Of a stretch of DNA of 64,000 nucleotides, positions 34,532 through 48,393 are shown piece by piece. Under the pieces are notes generated by a model. That model saw nothing but the letters and a program-made list of their open reading frames with translations, did no database searches and was not told where the DNA came from. Positions within the stretch are counted from its first letter, which is position 1. Every line of letters starts with the position of its first letter. The position numbers and the translations under genes are program-made. Origin of the DNA: Anaeramoeba flamelloides (taxonomy: Eukaryota > Metamonada > Anaeramoebidae); the NCBI GenBank assembly GCA_027625915.1, contig JANTQA010000057.1:2170001-2234000 (forward strand), in the 5' to 3' direction.

Positions 34532-37500
34532 ATGAATTTCTTCATTTTGTATATAGTATTTTGGATTTTATCCTTCGCCATGCTTAGGATCTTATATACG
34601 TATAAAGGAAGGAAGATCTTAAGTTTGCTTAGATCACTTAATTTAACAGTTTCACTTTTTTCAGTTCAGTGGCACTCTCCACGTATTCGGAATTATTTAA
34701 ACCAATGTCTGATTAAGAGAGAAAGGCTCACCAGATTCTTAAATAAATGGTTTTATGTTGGTATTATCTCTTCAGTAATTGTTATGGTTCTTAGTACCTT
34801 TCTTTGGATTTATAATGGAATAAAGGTTTTAAAAATATCTCTTGGTTTTCAAGAACAAGACGAACGGCAACTGATCACTCCAATTGTAAGAATCGCCCCC
34901 AAATAACGAAAAAAAAAAAACAACTAAAATTCGAAAACAAAAAAAAATTATCAAAATGAAACAAAAAAAGCAAAATCAAGAAAATCTCAATTGAGAATGA
35001 GAAAACAGAACACTTGGCATTTAATTCCTAATCTAAATATTTGAAAAAACAAATGAATTTGGTTCTTTTATTTGGTTCTATTGTCATCCTTTGTAAATTT
35101 ATTGTTGATTTGTGGCTTTTTTTTTTTTTCAATTTGGTAACTTTCATCGAAATAATCTCAAGATTTTTTTTTGTTTACAATGATCTGTAAAATAAAACTT
35201 CATATACAGCAGAGAAAAAACATTTTTAAGATACTGTTGATAGAATTTTCAAGAATTATTTCCAAAAACAACGATAATCGTATTAAAATCTAAAAAAGAT
35301 AACCATTATTAGACTTTTTCATTTTTTTATTTTTGCAACGATTTTATATTTAAGTTTTACTGATAAATTACAATTTTTATTTGGAAATTTTTACTTTTTT
35401 TTCCATTTTGAAATTATTATGTTCAAGCTTTGAATGAAGCATTTTGTGAAGTCAAGTGTTAAGAAACTCTGTAAAATTAGTTGTTCTTCAAAATTTTCTT
35501 TGTCCTGGACTGTTTGATAAGAAACAGTTCAAAGATTTACAGTCCTGTGCTCTTTTAAGACACAGAAAAAATCAAGAAATAAGGCACAAAAAAATCCCAT
35601 TAAGGCACAAAATCAAAGTGGTCAAAATAAGGCACAATTTTTCTGTGTAAATTTCCAAGATTACTCATAATGTACTATTCTATATATAGATATCTTGAAG
35701 ACAACACTCAAACCAACTCTGTAATTATTAGGTGAAATTATATCTTGAAATTGGGAAAGTGCCTTAAATCAAAAAATTTGTGCCTTAAAGTGAACAAAAT
35801 TTTGTGCCTTATATGTTGATTTTTCCTGTGTCTTAAAATGGCACAGGACTGTATCAAAATGGAAATTGAACATAAAATTTTTATGAAATTTATTAGAATT
35901 TATCAGCTTCCTTCAAAATTCAAAGACAATCAACTTGGTTAACTTTACAAAAGTGTTTATTTCCAAAATTTGATGGGAGAATCAAATTTATTTGTATTAC
36001 ACACTATTCTTTGAATTTTAAAATGGGAAAAACATTCACATTAAAATTCATTTTCCTTTTGTATTTTTCCAATCTAGTTTCTCAAAAGAAATAATTGAAA
36101 AATTATGGTCTCTATTTAGTAACTTGGTCCCCTTTTATGGGTTCTTAGAGGTATACTTTTTCTTGTAAAATAAATGGAACAAAATTTTCATTCAGTTTTC
36201 CAAAAAAGGTTGAATAAATCATATCAAATATCAAAATTTAAAATTCAGTAAATCAGTTAAAAGTATTAATTTACCTTTTAGAATTGGGGGCTTTGATTGA
36301 TTTATTTTTCTTCTTGCTATGTGATTTTTTTGGAGATTCAAATGAAATTTTCATAATACGAATGAAGCAGGAGTATTTTTATTCTAGGTTCGAACAAAGT
36401 TTGGCTCCATTTTCTTTTATTTTACTGATTATTTCCAATAAATAGATTTAAATTAGTGATACCATTTTCTTGAAAGAATGTCATTTTATTGTTTTTTTTA
36501 ATATAGTTGATTTACAACAGCAATTGTAAATGAAATAAATCGTTCAGAATTGAAAACAGTAAAAGAGAATAAAAATGATTTTTTTTTCATATTTTAATTT
36601 TAAATACCAGTCCACCCATGGTTTTAAATATGTTAAGGGATTAACGTTACCCTAGATTCGTCTATAACCAAAGTATATTGTAATTGGGTGTAAATGATAT
36701 TAGTACTGTGTCTCGCACGACTCTAAAAAATCTATTATAAATCTTATTGATACAATAAAATAATTGGATTTTTTACTAATGATCAAAATTAAAAATTTTC
36801 ATTTTGGAACATTTTTTTTAAAATTCCTTTACCAAATCCAAAAATTGAAACTCAAACTAATAGTCTTACATGGTATTTAATAATTCATATTTAGAACTTC
36901 CAAAAGTAACTATTTTTTGAATTTTTTAATTTCAAAGATAACACAATAATCATCAACATAAAAACCAAAAGATTGATTAGTTTTATTTCCTTTTTCTAAA
37001 GCTAATTGTAACATCAATTAATTTCTAATATGTATCAGAAATAATTTGTCCAAAAGAATCTAATTCGCTAATTATTTAATTTTTTAAAAAAATTGAATTT
37101 TTGAGCTATTAATCTATTTTTCGCAAAAAAAATTAACAAAGATACTTTGCAACTTTGGAGTTTGAATATTGATTATTCAAACTTTAAATTTGTGGCAAAA
37201 TGCAGTTTTTTTTCTGAAATTATTGGGGTATTTACTAATATAAGGATCTTTTTTAATTGATGAGATCAACAAATGGTACTACTTTATTTATCGATTTTTT
37301 AGAGACATTTGAACAATGGCTCACTAATGCGATTTGCATTCAATAACAACATAATTTAATCTTGTACTTATTGGTTGACGCTAATCCCTTAAAATTTTCC
37401 TTTTTTTGTTCTAATAATTCAAATGAAAACAATTAATTATCGTTTGTCAAATCATTGAAAAATACGAATTCTCAACTTAAGGGTTAAACCATTAATGTTT

Positions 37501-40151
37501 AAAATAATTTTCTGAAAAGGAAAAAAAAAATATAGTAATTCTTAAGAGTGCCTAATAACAATCAAAAACTAACCAACATGTGAAGTAGATCGATCGTCAA
37601 AAATCAACAATCAAAAAAAAGGATATTTTTTTAGAAAAAAAAGCACCAAAAGAGAGACACTCAATTTCCAATTTGAATGTTTATAATATACAATTTTGAA
37701 AACAACAATATTAGTTTTTAAGTGTAGCTCTTTGGCACTTTTTGAGATCTCGATGATTTTTTTTTTTCAATTTTTTCTATTTTCAAATTAGTTATTTTTT
37801 TATCAAGAATGTTACAAAATCCTTATTTGCCAAATATAGAGGGATACAATATAACCACAAATTAGATTAAATCGAATTAAATTGATTGTGTAACTAAAAA
37901 AAACAATTTGTTTCCAATCGAAGAAAATAAAACATTTGAAAATTTAAAAAAAAGAAACAAGTGGATTTTTTTTTTTTAAATTTGATTTTTGAAATTGAGA
38001 ATGATTTCAAACTTATTTTTTGATTGTATTTTTTACCGATTAGATACTCGCAAAATTTTTTATTTGTTATTTGAATTTTGTCAATCAAAATAAGTGCTAT
38101 TTCACAATACCCTTTTTTTGGTTTCAAGTCACTCCTTGAATATGGTGCATATTCACGGTAAGTGACTAGACCCTTAAATAGTAGAAGTCTTAAACAACAA
38201 GATATAATTGATTCAAATACCCCATTAACCACAAAACTGTCTCAAAAGTAATATTTCAATACAATAGAAAAAAACATTTTTTTTACTCACATCTACCCAG
38301 ATAGAAATATAACAACAAGTTTACTGAAAAAACATAGAATAATTTCTTTAACACCTAAAAAACCCTTTGTTTCAAGTAATGAAAGCTCAGTATAGATGCT
38401 TGTAAGTGTTTTATATTGAATCAATTTATAGATCAAAGTGGTTTATATGTATATACTTACATATGATGAATAAAAGTAAAAAGAAAGCCCAGACAATAGA
38501 AAGAAGAAACTTGAAAAGATTGTGTTTTCATTGTACATATAAGTGGCTGGAGATAAGTAATTTTCTCAGACGCAATCGTCTTTGATTGAGATAACTTTAA
38601 GAAAAAAGCCCACCTGTGAAGACTAAAAGTGTAAAAGAAACTATATCAAATATTGTACTTATCAGATGAGTTTTTACATAATAAACTGTATGCTTTGTGT
38701 GAGCAATGTGCTATAATTATAAAAGTCAATTAATTCATCTATACAATACTTTTTTGAAGAGTGAAAAATATCAAGAATTTATTTAAAACAAAAATTTCCC
38801 ACTATTTCATACTCCCCCCTCAAAACAAATAAAGAAATAAAGGGTTTTTTTTAACCAATAAAGTAATAATGAATCACCACACACCTCAAAATCTACACAT
38901 ATCCTTTTTAGGGAAAATGATTTACCAATTCTTGATTTGTACTCTATATCCAGATTTAAATATAATTGAAAACTATTTGATATGAATTATTAAAAAAAAA
39001 TAATCCCGAACATAACATTAAAAATGATAGATCGTTAGAGATTTCTAAAATTCAATAATAAAATAATCTTAAGCTTCAAATTATAAATAATTTAATTGAA
39101 GCTATCTAAGTCAAGATTATATAAAGATAGGAAGTTAATAGGAATATAAACCAATCATTAACAAAAGAACAATAATTTAATTTCATTTTTTATGTGCATT
39201 TTTTAATAATTTTTTTTTCCCCTATATAATCTGTTTTATGGTTGATGGTCTTGAAATGAAGTAAACACGTTGGAATCAAAATAACAGAAAAATATTATAA
39301 TATTACCGATTTTAAATATTTCAACACTTTCATCAATATTGTTCAAAATGTTAACATATTAAAAATAAGAAGTCTAGGTTATTCTTCAAAAAATAGTCGA
39401 AAAAAAAAAATCAATAAAAATTAACTTAATTAGTTTTTGAATTTTTTTTTTTTTTTGCACTTTTAAAACAGTTAAAAGAATCACAACACTACAATCTCTT
39501 TCCTATTGGAAATATTTTTGATTTTTACAAATATATTTAAATCATTTTCATACATAATCAAAATACGTGGTTTTACAAAGAACCAAACAATACAATTTTT
39601 TCTCCATAAATACTTAAAAATGTATTTTATTTTTTTTTTTGATAACATCAAAAGTCATGATAATATTTATCTAAACCAGAAAATATTCAAAAAGTCTAAA
39701 AAAAAAAATATCATCCAATATAAAATTTAAAAAAAAATATTAGTCATTTTAAAAATGTGTGACAAAAAAGTCTTTCAAAGTGTATCTCTAAAACAGATGA
39801 CAAACTCCAAAATACCTATTTTTAATACCTTTTCAAAAACGTTTTTTATCACACTTTTTGAAAGCGACTGTACCAAATATTTTTAATTGCATTTCAAATC
39901 CATTTTTTTACAAAATCTTTTTGTTAGAAAAGTCTTGAATAAAAAATTTTTAATGTAAAATCTGATTATATTTAATATTCAAAAATCTTTAATACTGAAT
40001 TTACATTAAAAAATCACAACTAATATTAAATCAACCTTTTTTATTATTTTATAATTTTTTTTAACACATAAAAAACAAAACCGAATCAAAAATAATAAGC
40101 GCTTTTCACATTAATATTCCCCCCTTTCTTTATTCTGAACTCTCTTCCATA

Positions 40152-40185
<34 letters not shown>

Positions 40186-43100
40186 AATAGATACCTGGTG
40201 TTAACATCCCAACAAGTCATATAATATATTTAGTTTTAGCATTAATTTTTAATGGTGTTTTCCATGAATTGGGTCATGCGTTGGCTTCTGTATCAATAAA
40301 TTTACCAATAAGAAAGTACATTTTTTTTTGAACATATACCACAACATTATATAACAAAATATATTTTTTAATCTATCTTGTGTTTTTTTTTTTTAAATTT
40401 TTTTTCGATTTCGAGTGTGTCCAAATTTTTGGAATGGGGTTTACTTTTGGTATCTAAAAAATACCAATAAATATTAATTAAAATTTCAATAAAATCGAAA
40501 TACACTTTGTTTCTATCAGATAACCAAAATTTTTTTTCCAAATATCAATTATTTTTTTAAAATTGCCCTTTGAAGATAAATAAGAAATGTTTAAAAAAAT
40601 ATGTATTAGAGAATAATCGGTACACATATGTCTGAAACACATTTAATCAATCAATATATTTTCTTAAAAATTCGAAAAACTAAAATTCTTAGGTACACAT
40701 TGAGAAAAACAATACTGTTCATTTTGATCTCTAATTGAAGATCATATAAAATTCCAATCGAAATCATTGAGATTTTTCTACAATCATTTTCACTGTTTCA
40801 ATAACCTTAGAATAACTATTTTTTACCAAGTGACTATAGATCTTTTTAAAAAAATATTTACAAATGAATGACGTTTTAAAAAAAAATCGAAAAAAAAAAA
40901 CAAAAATGTGTAAAAATATGAAAAATTGCCAAAAAATGATTTCAATTATCGAAATTTCCAAAATATTATTTTTTTCTAATATCCATTCAAAATAATTTAA
41001 ACACATACAAATTACCCATTACAAATGCCCACCTTTAATGGGAAAATAGTTAATATTGGTGGCTTAGGTATCAAAAAATTACAAACAATAACACATGATA
41101 AAATAATTGTTTTGAAAATTCATTTTCAAAAAGTGAAAACGTGAAGTTTAAATAATTAGAATCACAAAAATATCAGATCGATCCTGTTGAACCCTTTTAA
41201 AAATTTTTGCATTTATCTTTTTGAAAACGATGATATAAAAAATATTTTAAATACAAAACAAAAATTTAATTCAACTATTTCCAAAAAGGGGAGAAGAAAA
41301 GTTTTTAAATGTGTGTCTAGATCTTAAAAAAAGTGAATCAAAAAATTTGATAAAAACTTTTTAAAACTTTTGATCTTCAATTTTTTAAAATGGTTGTATT
41401 TTTTTGTTTTATTATTATTATTTTTTATGAGAGAGACGAATCTTCAGTTTATTTTACAATATTTGAATATAAAGACAAAAAGGGATATTTTTTTAAATTT
41501 CAGTTTCTAGGAACTATCGATCCATTTCTTAACATTTTACCTTTTTGAAGACCAATCATTAAAAAAATATTAAATTTAAAAAATTTGATTCATTTTTTAA
41601 ATTAATAAATATGTACACACATAATAAATAACTGTATAGTGTACATCTGCTCCTGATTTTTTTTATTGCCAATATTATCATTTACACTTTTTTCTAAAAT
41701 TTTGTATTTATGTTTTTCATTGATCAATATTTATAAAATCATAAAAACTTGCAAATTATTTTTGTTAATTTTTACCTTACCATTTGTAACATTTTTTTTT
41801 AAAATAATGTATAAATTATAGATAATATAAAACAAAAACATTGAGAAAATTTTAAATTATATATATATATATATATAACCCCAATTTATTAAAATTCAAA
41901 CATTTTGAAAAGTAAAAAAAAAAAAACAAATGAGATATTTTGAAAATCTTTTTTTTTTATTATCAAAGAAAATCAATTTTAATTTTACATATCATTTTCA
42001 TTTTTAAATACCCTTTAATAATTATAATTTAAATAATACAATTAAATAGAGTTGGATTCTTTTTAGCTGTATTTTATCCAGGAGGATTTGTTGAAGTACA
42101 GAAAGTAAGAATTTTCAATCATATGGAATAACTTTTAATTCAACAGTTTTTTTTTTTTTGTAAATATTTTTATTTAATGATAAAAATCATTAAATAATAA
42201 TTATTATAAATCCAAAAATTATTTATTATAATCCAACCTAAACAATTTTTCATTTTTTTTTTTTTTTATATGAATTTTTTTTTTTTTTTTGGAATTATTC
42301 TCATTTAATTTTTCATTATTTTAGGATATAGAAAAAAGAAGTAATAAGAATAAATTGAAAGTTTTTTCTGCAGGAATATGGCATAATATTTTTATTTTCA
42401 TTCTTTCAATACTTTTGATAATAGCTTTACCAATGATAATTAAAATCTTTTTTATTAGTAGCAATGGGAGTATAATCGTGTCAACTAAAGAACATCAAGA
42501 ATTAGTCCAGCCCTTTCCAATTGGCGATACAATTGTTGAAGTTAATAATTGCAGTGTTACTAATACTTGGGAATTATTTATGTGTTTAAAAGGATTAAAG
42601 GCTGGGAAAGAAGAAAATGGAACAAGACATGGGAGGTGTGCATCAGTGAGGATATTAAATGATGATATTGAAACATCCGGGCTATACTGCTGCGAAGAAA
42701 ACGAAGAACTGGATCTAGGTGATTTAAAATGTTTTGAAACAATTAAATCAAAACATTTTTTGAAACAAAATATTAAAAAAGAAAAAAAAATGAAACATAA
42801 AAATGATAATGAAAAAAAGCAAAAAATTGTTATAAACGATAATAATGAAAAAGATAACAAAAGTTTCCTAAATGGGAATATTGATATAATTAATATTTGC
42901 TTGTCACCAAAAAAAATTTTAAAAAATAATGTATGCATGAACAATTCTCAATGTTTGAATTCTCAAAATACAGATTCTTTCAGAGAGACAGAGAGGTGTG
43001 TTTTTTCGACACATGAGGAAGAAAACTATTTCTTACGCTTTCAATTATCCTCTGGTAAAACATCTAATTATTTTGGAAATCTGAAATCCTTTGTTGACTC

Positions 43101-43404
43101 ATTAGAATTTAGTAACCACTATGATAGATTTGGACTTTGGAAAATTTTACCATCAACAATGAAAATTCCTTCCTTTTTCGATTTTTTAATTCGCTATTCC
43201 TTGACATTATCGGGCGGACTTGTAGTAATTAATGTTTCACCATGTTATTATACTGACGGCGGTTATATAATCCAAACTTTAATTGATATTTTTATAAAAA
43301 GAAACACTCAAAAAATTAAAAAAATTGTCCTCGTGGCAGGCACTTCTATATTACTTTTAAATATAGTTCTATCATTATTCACAATTATTCGCCAACACAT
43401 ATAG
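34532..43404 (+). CDS. site-2 zinc metalloprotease (S2P, MBTPS2 type)
   Basis: An intramembrane protease that, in other eukaryotes, releases membrane-bound transcription factors in the Golgi or ER. Four exons join in frame: 34532-34885, 40191-40315, 42050-42104 and 42325-43404 (TAG), about 537 aa. The animal protein is about 520 aa. Exon 1 has two membrane segments and the family block FSVQWHSPRIRNY. Exon 2 carries the zinc site HELGH (143-147) after IPGVNIP. Exon 3 gives VGFFLAVFYPGGFVEVQK. Exon 4 starts with KVFSAGIWHNIFIF, then a luminal PDZ-like, Cys-containing region with an added K/N-rich insert (about residues 233-270), and ends with NVSPCYYTDGGY, whose Asp (about 489) is the third zinc ligand. 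The usual Leu of the LDG motif is Thr here. Introns are 5305, 1734 and 220 bp; the first holds a MITE. The ATG lies 25 nt after the last upstream ATA-rich leader and overlaps the TGA of a leader frame. Confidence 0.95.
35540..35851. mobile_element. Tc1/mariner-type MITE, longer subfamily (312 bp)
   Basis: It sits in intron 1 of the S2P gene. The ends are CAGTCCTGTGCTCTTTTAAG and its near-perfect complement CTTAAAATGGCACAGGACTG, with TA immediately on each side (35538-35539 and 35852-35853). Several AAGGCACAAA repeats in the left half are mirrored as TTTGTGCCTTA in the right half. It is related to the 30390-33144 group by the CAGTC ends and the GTGCCTTAA motif. Confidence 0.85.
37850..38180 (+). 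repeat. dispersed repeat family G, copy 2
   Basis: It lies in intron 1 of the S2P gene and aligns with 14237-14695 in the same orientation, with internal deletions relative to that copy. It ends in the shared ACTAGACCCTTAAA. A 90-bp start-only relative is at about 30640. Confidence 0.5.
40413..40442 (+). repeat. isolated end of the 8636-9167 element
   Basis: GTGTGTCCAAATTTTTGG followed by AATGGGGTTTA is identical over 29 bp to the right end of the element nested at 8636-9167. It lies in intron 2 of the S2P gene. The rest of the element is not recognisable. Confidence 0.6.
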
Positions 43405-43544
43405 TAGGCGTTCTCTATGATAAATATAAATATAAATAATTATTTTCATTTTATGTTCCAAAAAAAAATTATTCTTATTCATTTTTTTTTTTAATTAGGA
43501 GAGGGGGCCCAACAAAATATTCTTCTATCCGCTCTTAGTTTTTC

Positions 43545-43925
43545 TTTAATTTCAGAAATAAAATGAAAATTTATTTAATTTTCGGTTTATTTCAAAAAGT
43601 AAAAAAAAAAAAAAAGCCTTTAGATTTCCCAGAATTTACAAGAATCGTATAAAATCTTTGATTTTATACATTTTTATTGAATTCTGAAAATCCACCCTTA
43701 GCTTTTCTTGAGTTTTATGTTAATTTAAAAAATCAATAGATTTTCGTTAGGTTTTTTTTACTTTACGAAATAAACCGAAAATTTATTAAAACCTAACGAA
43801 AATCAATAGATTTACCATATAAAATAGAAAACTTCAAAAAAACCCAGAACACATAACAACTGAAAAAGAAAACTTCAAGAAAACCTAGGCACTCTACGGT
43901 ACTCTACAGCACTTTCTAAAACTCT
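43545..43925. repeat. hairpin cluster H4
   Basis: Begins 140 bp after the S2P stop codon. The palindromes cover about 43545-43615, 43620-43695 and 43725-43870. It ends with AACCTAGGCACTCTACGGTA, the same closing sequence as H1. It shares the TTTTTTTACTTTACGAAATA and CCAGAATTTA arm types. Confidence 0.75.
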
Positions 43926-44929
43926 AAATTTGAATATAGAGTTCTTTTATTCGGGCTATAATATCCACAAGATTATAAATCATGTGAATGGTTTTATTTC
44001 AAAAAATAAAAATGAATTTTTATTTATGAAACAAAAGGTAAGAAAAAGAGAAATAAAAACAAGAGAATAAAAGGATTCTAAAAGTACAACCTAAAAAATC
44101 AAAACCCCCCTTTTAAGTATTGTTTCGTATCCCAAGTGTCAAGTGGGCTGTTGTTTGCTTCCTTTTATCTTAATTATGCCGAAAATTTCTTAATCACATC
44201 CAACAATTTGCTTCCTTACATTGTTACAGTACTCTTCAGAAGTTGATCCCAGTATAAGTCAATTACAAATAAGAAGAAGCTAAATTGCCACCAAAATTTT
44301 TCTTCTGAATAGTTTCCTATAAATTAGAAACATATTTGATTATTTTTCCTTTTCTATACTTTTTAAGAAAAAAAAATACTATTTTAAGAAGAAAAAAAAA
44401 AGAAAGTCAAAACGAAAATAGTCAGAATAAAATGTATCTTGTAAGAAATTTGTTTTTTAAAAAAGGGAAAGAATGCCAATTTATATAATTTTACAAAAAT
44501 GTTTAATAATTAGATTTCATTAGTAAATTATTTCAACTAGTTAGATTTCAGAATATCCATAGATAATTTAAGATCTAAAGTTTTTTTTAAAAAAATCAAA
44601 ATGATTATGAACCAACTAAAATTATCTATTAGAGTAAAAATATAAATGTTTGATTTGATAAGCATTAGCCAACTATTTTGTGGCCTAATACTTTTCAATC
44701 TAATCCAAAAATATTTCAATGAGATAAAAGTTTGGGTTAATAAATAAAATCACCTAATTTTTATAAATTACTCCACTTTCTCTAAGAATGTGTTCTAAAA
44801 AAGAATCAAAAATAGACAAAATAAAAATTATTATATATATAAGAAAAAATAAAGATTTAAACTCAAATAGAAATTAGAAATTTTTGGTTTTGAGCACATA
44901 TCAAAAAATTTATAATTCATAAAAAAAAA

Positions 44930-45425
44930 TAACAAAAATATCAATTGAAAAAGTAGAAAACTTATAATTACTAAATATAGATCTTAATCAATTTAGAAAA
45001 AAACTTAATAATAAATAGTTATGAATGGAAGGGTAACGAAGATTTAAAAATTATAGGGTATAATAACAAATAAAAAAAAAATCTATGAAAAAAAAAAAAT
45101 AATTTAAAAAGGAGGGTTTCTACTACTTTCTGAAAACGCAGTAGATTTCATCAATTATTAAAATAGATATCGTTACGTTTTGAACAAAGATAAATCAAAA
45201 TTTTGCAAATTATGCAAAAAATCAAAAAACTTAAAAATCATTGAAGATATTGATTATATTTTATGGGGTTGTCCATTCTATCAAGAAAATAGAATAATTC
45301 GAAGAAAAGAATTAATCCAAATTCATAAAAATAATGAAAATAATCACTTTGGAATTATTCAAAATAAAGAACCATTATTTATCTTATCATTAGTTAACTA
45401 TAAAGAAAATTATAAATCTTAATTA
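44930..45425 (+). mobile_element. LINE 3' remnant, second copy
   Basis: The last part reads RYVLNKDKSKFCKLCKKSKN and then IEDIDYILWGCPFYQENR. This matches the zinc-finger-like end of the LINE at 12735-14158 (VINKK...CLLC...NHFLWACP). Upstream, across frame changes, an NNKxx...W-like stretch is degraded. It is dead and 5'-truncated. Confidence 0.65.
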
Positions 45426-45469
45426 AAATTTTCTAAATAAAAAATTAGAAATTATGGAAGTACAAACAA

Positions 45470-45745
45470 CTACGTCCAAGTGCCTAGTGTTTCAAGTCTT
45501 CAAAAGAACCGAGAAAAATCATTAAATTTTCTCCAATTCTTTTAAATTCTGGAAAAGTTAATAGATATTTGTTGAGGTTTTCGGTTTTATTTGTGAAGTG
45601 TTCTAGGTTTTTTTTTTTACTTTTTGAAATAAAAAGAAAATTTTAATAAATTTTTGGTTTATTTCAAAAAGTAAAAAAACCGAATGAAAATCAATAGATT
45701 TTCCAAAAGAAACAGAAAAATCAAAAAAAAACTAACTGTAGATTA
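45470..45745. repeat. hairpin cluster H5
   Basis: Lies just downstream of the second LINE remnant. It starts with AAGTGCCTAGTG and contains palindromes at about 45490-45560 and 45600-45690, plus a diverged unit to 45745. Arms include TTTTTTACTTTTTGAAATAA and its complement. Confidence 0.65.
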
Positions 45746-46302
45746 TTCAAATTTAACTAATAAAACAAAAATAAAACAAATTTTCTGTTTTTTTTCTTTA
45801 ATTAATATATTCATTACATCAATAAGAGGAAATTAATTTCCATCTTCAACATATATAAATTAAAAAAAGATCACAAGTTTTTTATATCAATTTGGAGTAA
45901 TTGTAGATTGGTCTAGGAAATTATAATCATCATCAATATCATTGAATTATTTTTAAATTGATGTAAACTATTCTTTTTTTTTTTAGGAAAATACTTTAAT
46001 GATTTTTATAAATTCACACATTTAAAAAAGTAAGTTCTTTTTTTTTTTTAATATTGGATTTTCAGAACTTAAAAACATTTAAGCACTCTTCGAATTTTAT
46101 GCTCTATGAGGGATGAAATAAAATAATATAAACAGAAAAAAAGCTTTAAAAGACAACGAATTGAGGAAAAGTCAAAATATTGCAATTTTTTGAATTTTTG
46201 GGATTTTTTTGATTTTGCTGGAAATCATTTATTGATCCAAAAACTTTTCAAATTTCCCAAACAAAATAAAGTAAAAATAAAAAGCGATTTTTTTTGATAT
46301 TA

Positions 46303-46391
46303 CGAAAATGTCACTCCACTTTCTTTTCAAGTGTATTTATGCTTTCTCGCTACATTCTAACATACTTGAAAAGAAAGTGAGTGACATTTTC
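46303..46391. repeat. short near-perfect hairpin
   Basis: Arms of about 33 nt: GAAAATGTCACTCCACTTTC continuing into TTTTCAAGTGTA, and on the other side TACTTGAAAAGAAAGTGAG continuing into TGACATTTTC. The loop is about 22 nt. There is no link to a gene. It may be a tiny MITE. Confidence 0.6.
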
Positions 46392-46919
46392 CTAATGAAA
46401 TTTTTTTCTTCAAAATTTGTTGAGAATAATTTGGATTTGATAAAGGAAAATGGCTTTGCCAAACTCAAAATTTTTCATATTAGCCAGATCCCTTAGATCA
46501 AGTTTTTCTTAAAGTCTATAAATATGTTACTGGGTGGAAAAATAGTATTTACTAACCATAAAAATCGAATAATCCTTATGGGACTCATTATTTTTAAAAA
46601 TAAAAAGAAATCTTTTCAAGATCTTTAAAAATTTTTTTTTTGTAATTATATTTTGATTTATGAAAATGCTGAGTTAACCATTTTTTAGTTAAGAAACTAG
46701 TCTCTATTATTTTTTTTTTTTGAAATATTTCTAAATAAGGATTAATAAACCAGAAATATGTTTAATATTGAAAATAAACCGGGTTTTCAAATCTAAACTA
46801 TTGGAAAAAAATTTACTCAATCTCGATTAAATTTAGGTAAAAAAATTTAATCAAGATTAGTCCCTTTACTAAAAGCATTATCTCAAAAAAGGAAAAAAAT
46901 CTTTATTTTAATAATACTG

Positions 46920-47205
46920 TCAAATCAAGAAGTGTAATTGTATACGAATGATAGAAATGGAAATAAACAGGGTAAAAAATTTTTATAACGTTAGAAATAA
47001 AATTTCCTAATAATTGTCTTTATCTGAAAAAATGGAAAAAAAAATTTACTTTCAGAAAAAAAATATTCTTTTTTGGATTTTTTTGGTTGATCAGAATTTT
47101 TAACATTTGGCAGATACAAAATTTGTAAGGAGAAATTATCACCTAAAACATATTTTAAAATTTTGCCTTATTTTCTTCGAGAACTGATCCCTTAAAATTT
47201 TTTGT
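46920..47205 (+). repeat. dispersed repeat family F, copy 2
   Basis: Matches about 29850-30115 in the same orientation. The clearest block is GATACAAAATTTGTAAGG to ACTGATCCCTTAAAATT (47113-47200). There are no terminal repeats. Confidence 0.45.
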
Positions 47206-48393
47206 TAAAATTAAAAACAAAACTTTTTTTTTTAAAATACGATCTTTTCTTCCTACTTTCACCTCTACATCACGCCTAAAGGTTTTCACCCTCACTTTTT
47301 TCAAATCTAAAACTTCTAAAATCTTTTAATTCTAAAAAAACTTTACTTTTTAAAAGAAAGAAAATTTCAGAAAATTTTTAAACAAGTACTCAGTTTTTAA
47401 ATCCGGCTGAATGTCTTCTTTTGAAGATAAAATTTGAAAAGATAATCATATCTTTCTTTGATCCTCTTATTTTTACAATATCTTCTTTTTATTTTCTTTA
47501 TCCCTCTATTTTCAAACGAGACACGCTCTTTTATAAAGCTATATCACACTAGTTATTCATTGTATTGAAAAAGTGAATTCAAAATTCTGAGTTGTTTTTT
47601 CTTGAGTCAAAACAACAACAAAAACATAATTTTTTTGAGATTTTGAATCCAACCATCTTTCAATATTTAGCACCCTTTCTAAAATAATTAACAGAGAAAA
47701 TTCGACATTTATTTTAAAATAAAATTTCCATAATATTAGTAAAATCAAGACTAAACGACAAAAATTATCGAACAAAGTTCATAAATTACTGTTATTCGAG
47801 AATAAAATTTGATAAATTTCTATTTCATTTCTCCTTTTTTTTAAGTTTTCAGATAAATAGATTGTAGTTGTGATTAATATTTACTTTCAAATTCTTTTTG
47901 ATTCTATTTATAATTGTTCTTCTAGGTGAACTGGGAATATTAAATAAAAATAATATTTCAAGGATTGTAAATAAGAGAATCAGCCGAAATTTTATTATTT
48001 GTAAATTTCAAATACCTGCGAGTCACAATAAACTCTTTAAAATAATATGGTTCCACGTTAAGTGTGAAATACCATTAAGTCTATAATAATACCCAGACAA
48101 ATAAATAAAACAAGAAAGTAATAGGATTATAATGACAGATTTTGTTGACTTTCTCATTTAAACAGAAAATTTATGTCAAATTCCCAAAAGTAAAAGAAAC
48201 ATTCAAAATAAATAAGAATTAAGTTTCAACAATAGCAACACAGACGTGAAATAACCCTTGAAATAAAAAATGAGTAACTTAATATCTCCTTTTTATTAGC
48301 TCTGTTTTAATTAAAGTAAAAAACAATTTTCAGTTAAAGATCTCAAATTTATTTCTTGGAGAACAAAATCATTTTTTTTCAATTATTTTGAAC

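Larger units (their letters stand above)
43405..48393. other. intergenic region with repeats
   Basis: About 5 kb between the S2P gene and the small gene at 48394. It contains hairpin clusters H4 and H5, a LINE remnant, a short perfect hairpin (46303-46391) and a copy of repeat family F (about 46920-47205). No other gene is supported. An open frame at 47557-47775 on the minus strand lacks an ATG and any recognisable domain. Confidence 0.55.

Noticed and set aside
34302-34535. 77-codon frame overlapping the S2P start
   Set aside because: It is poly-Lys and low complexity, and ends at a TGA overlapping the S2P ATG. Most likely leader sequence.
47557-47775. Minus-strand frame considered as the next exon of the 49260-49479 fragment
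   Set aside because: Joining in the required phase gives an immediate stop, and there is no domain match.
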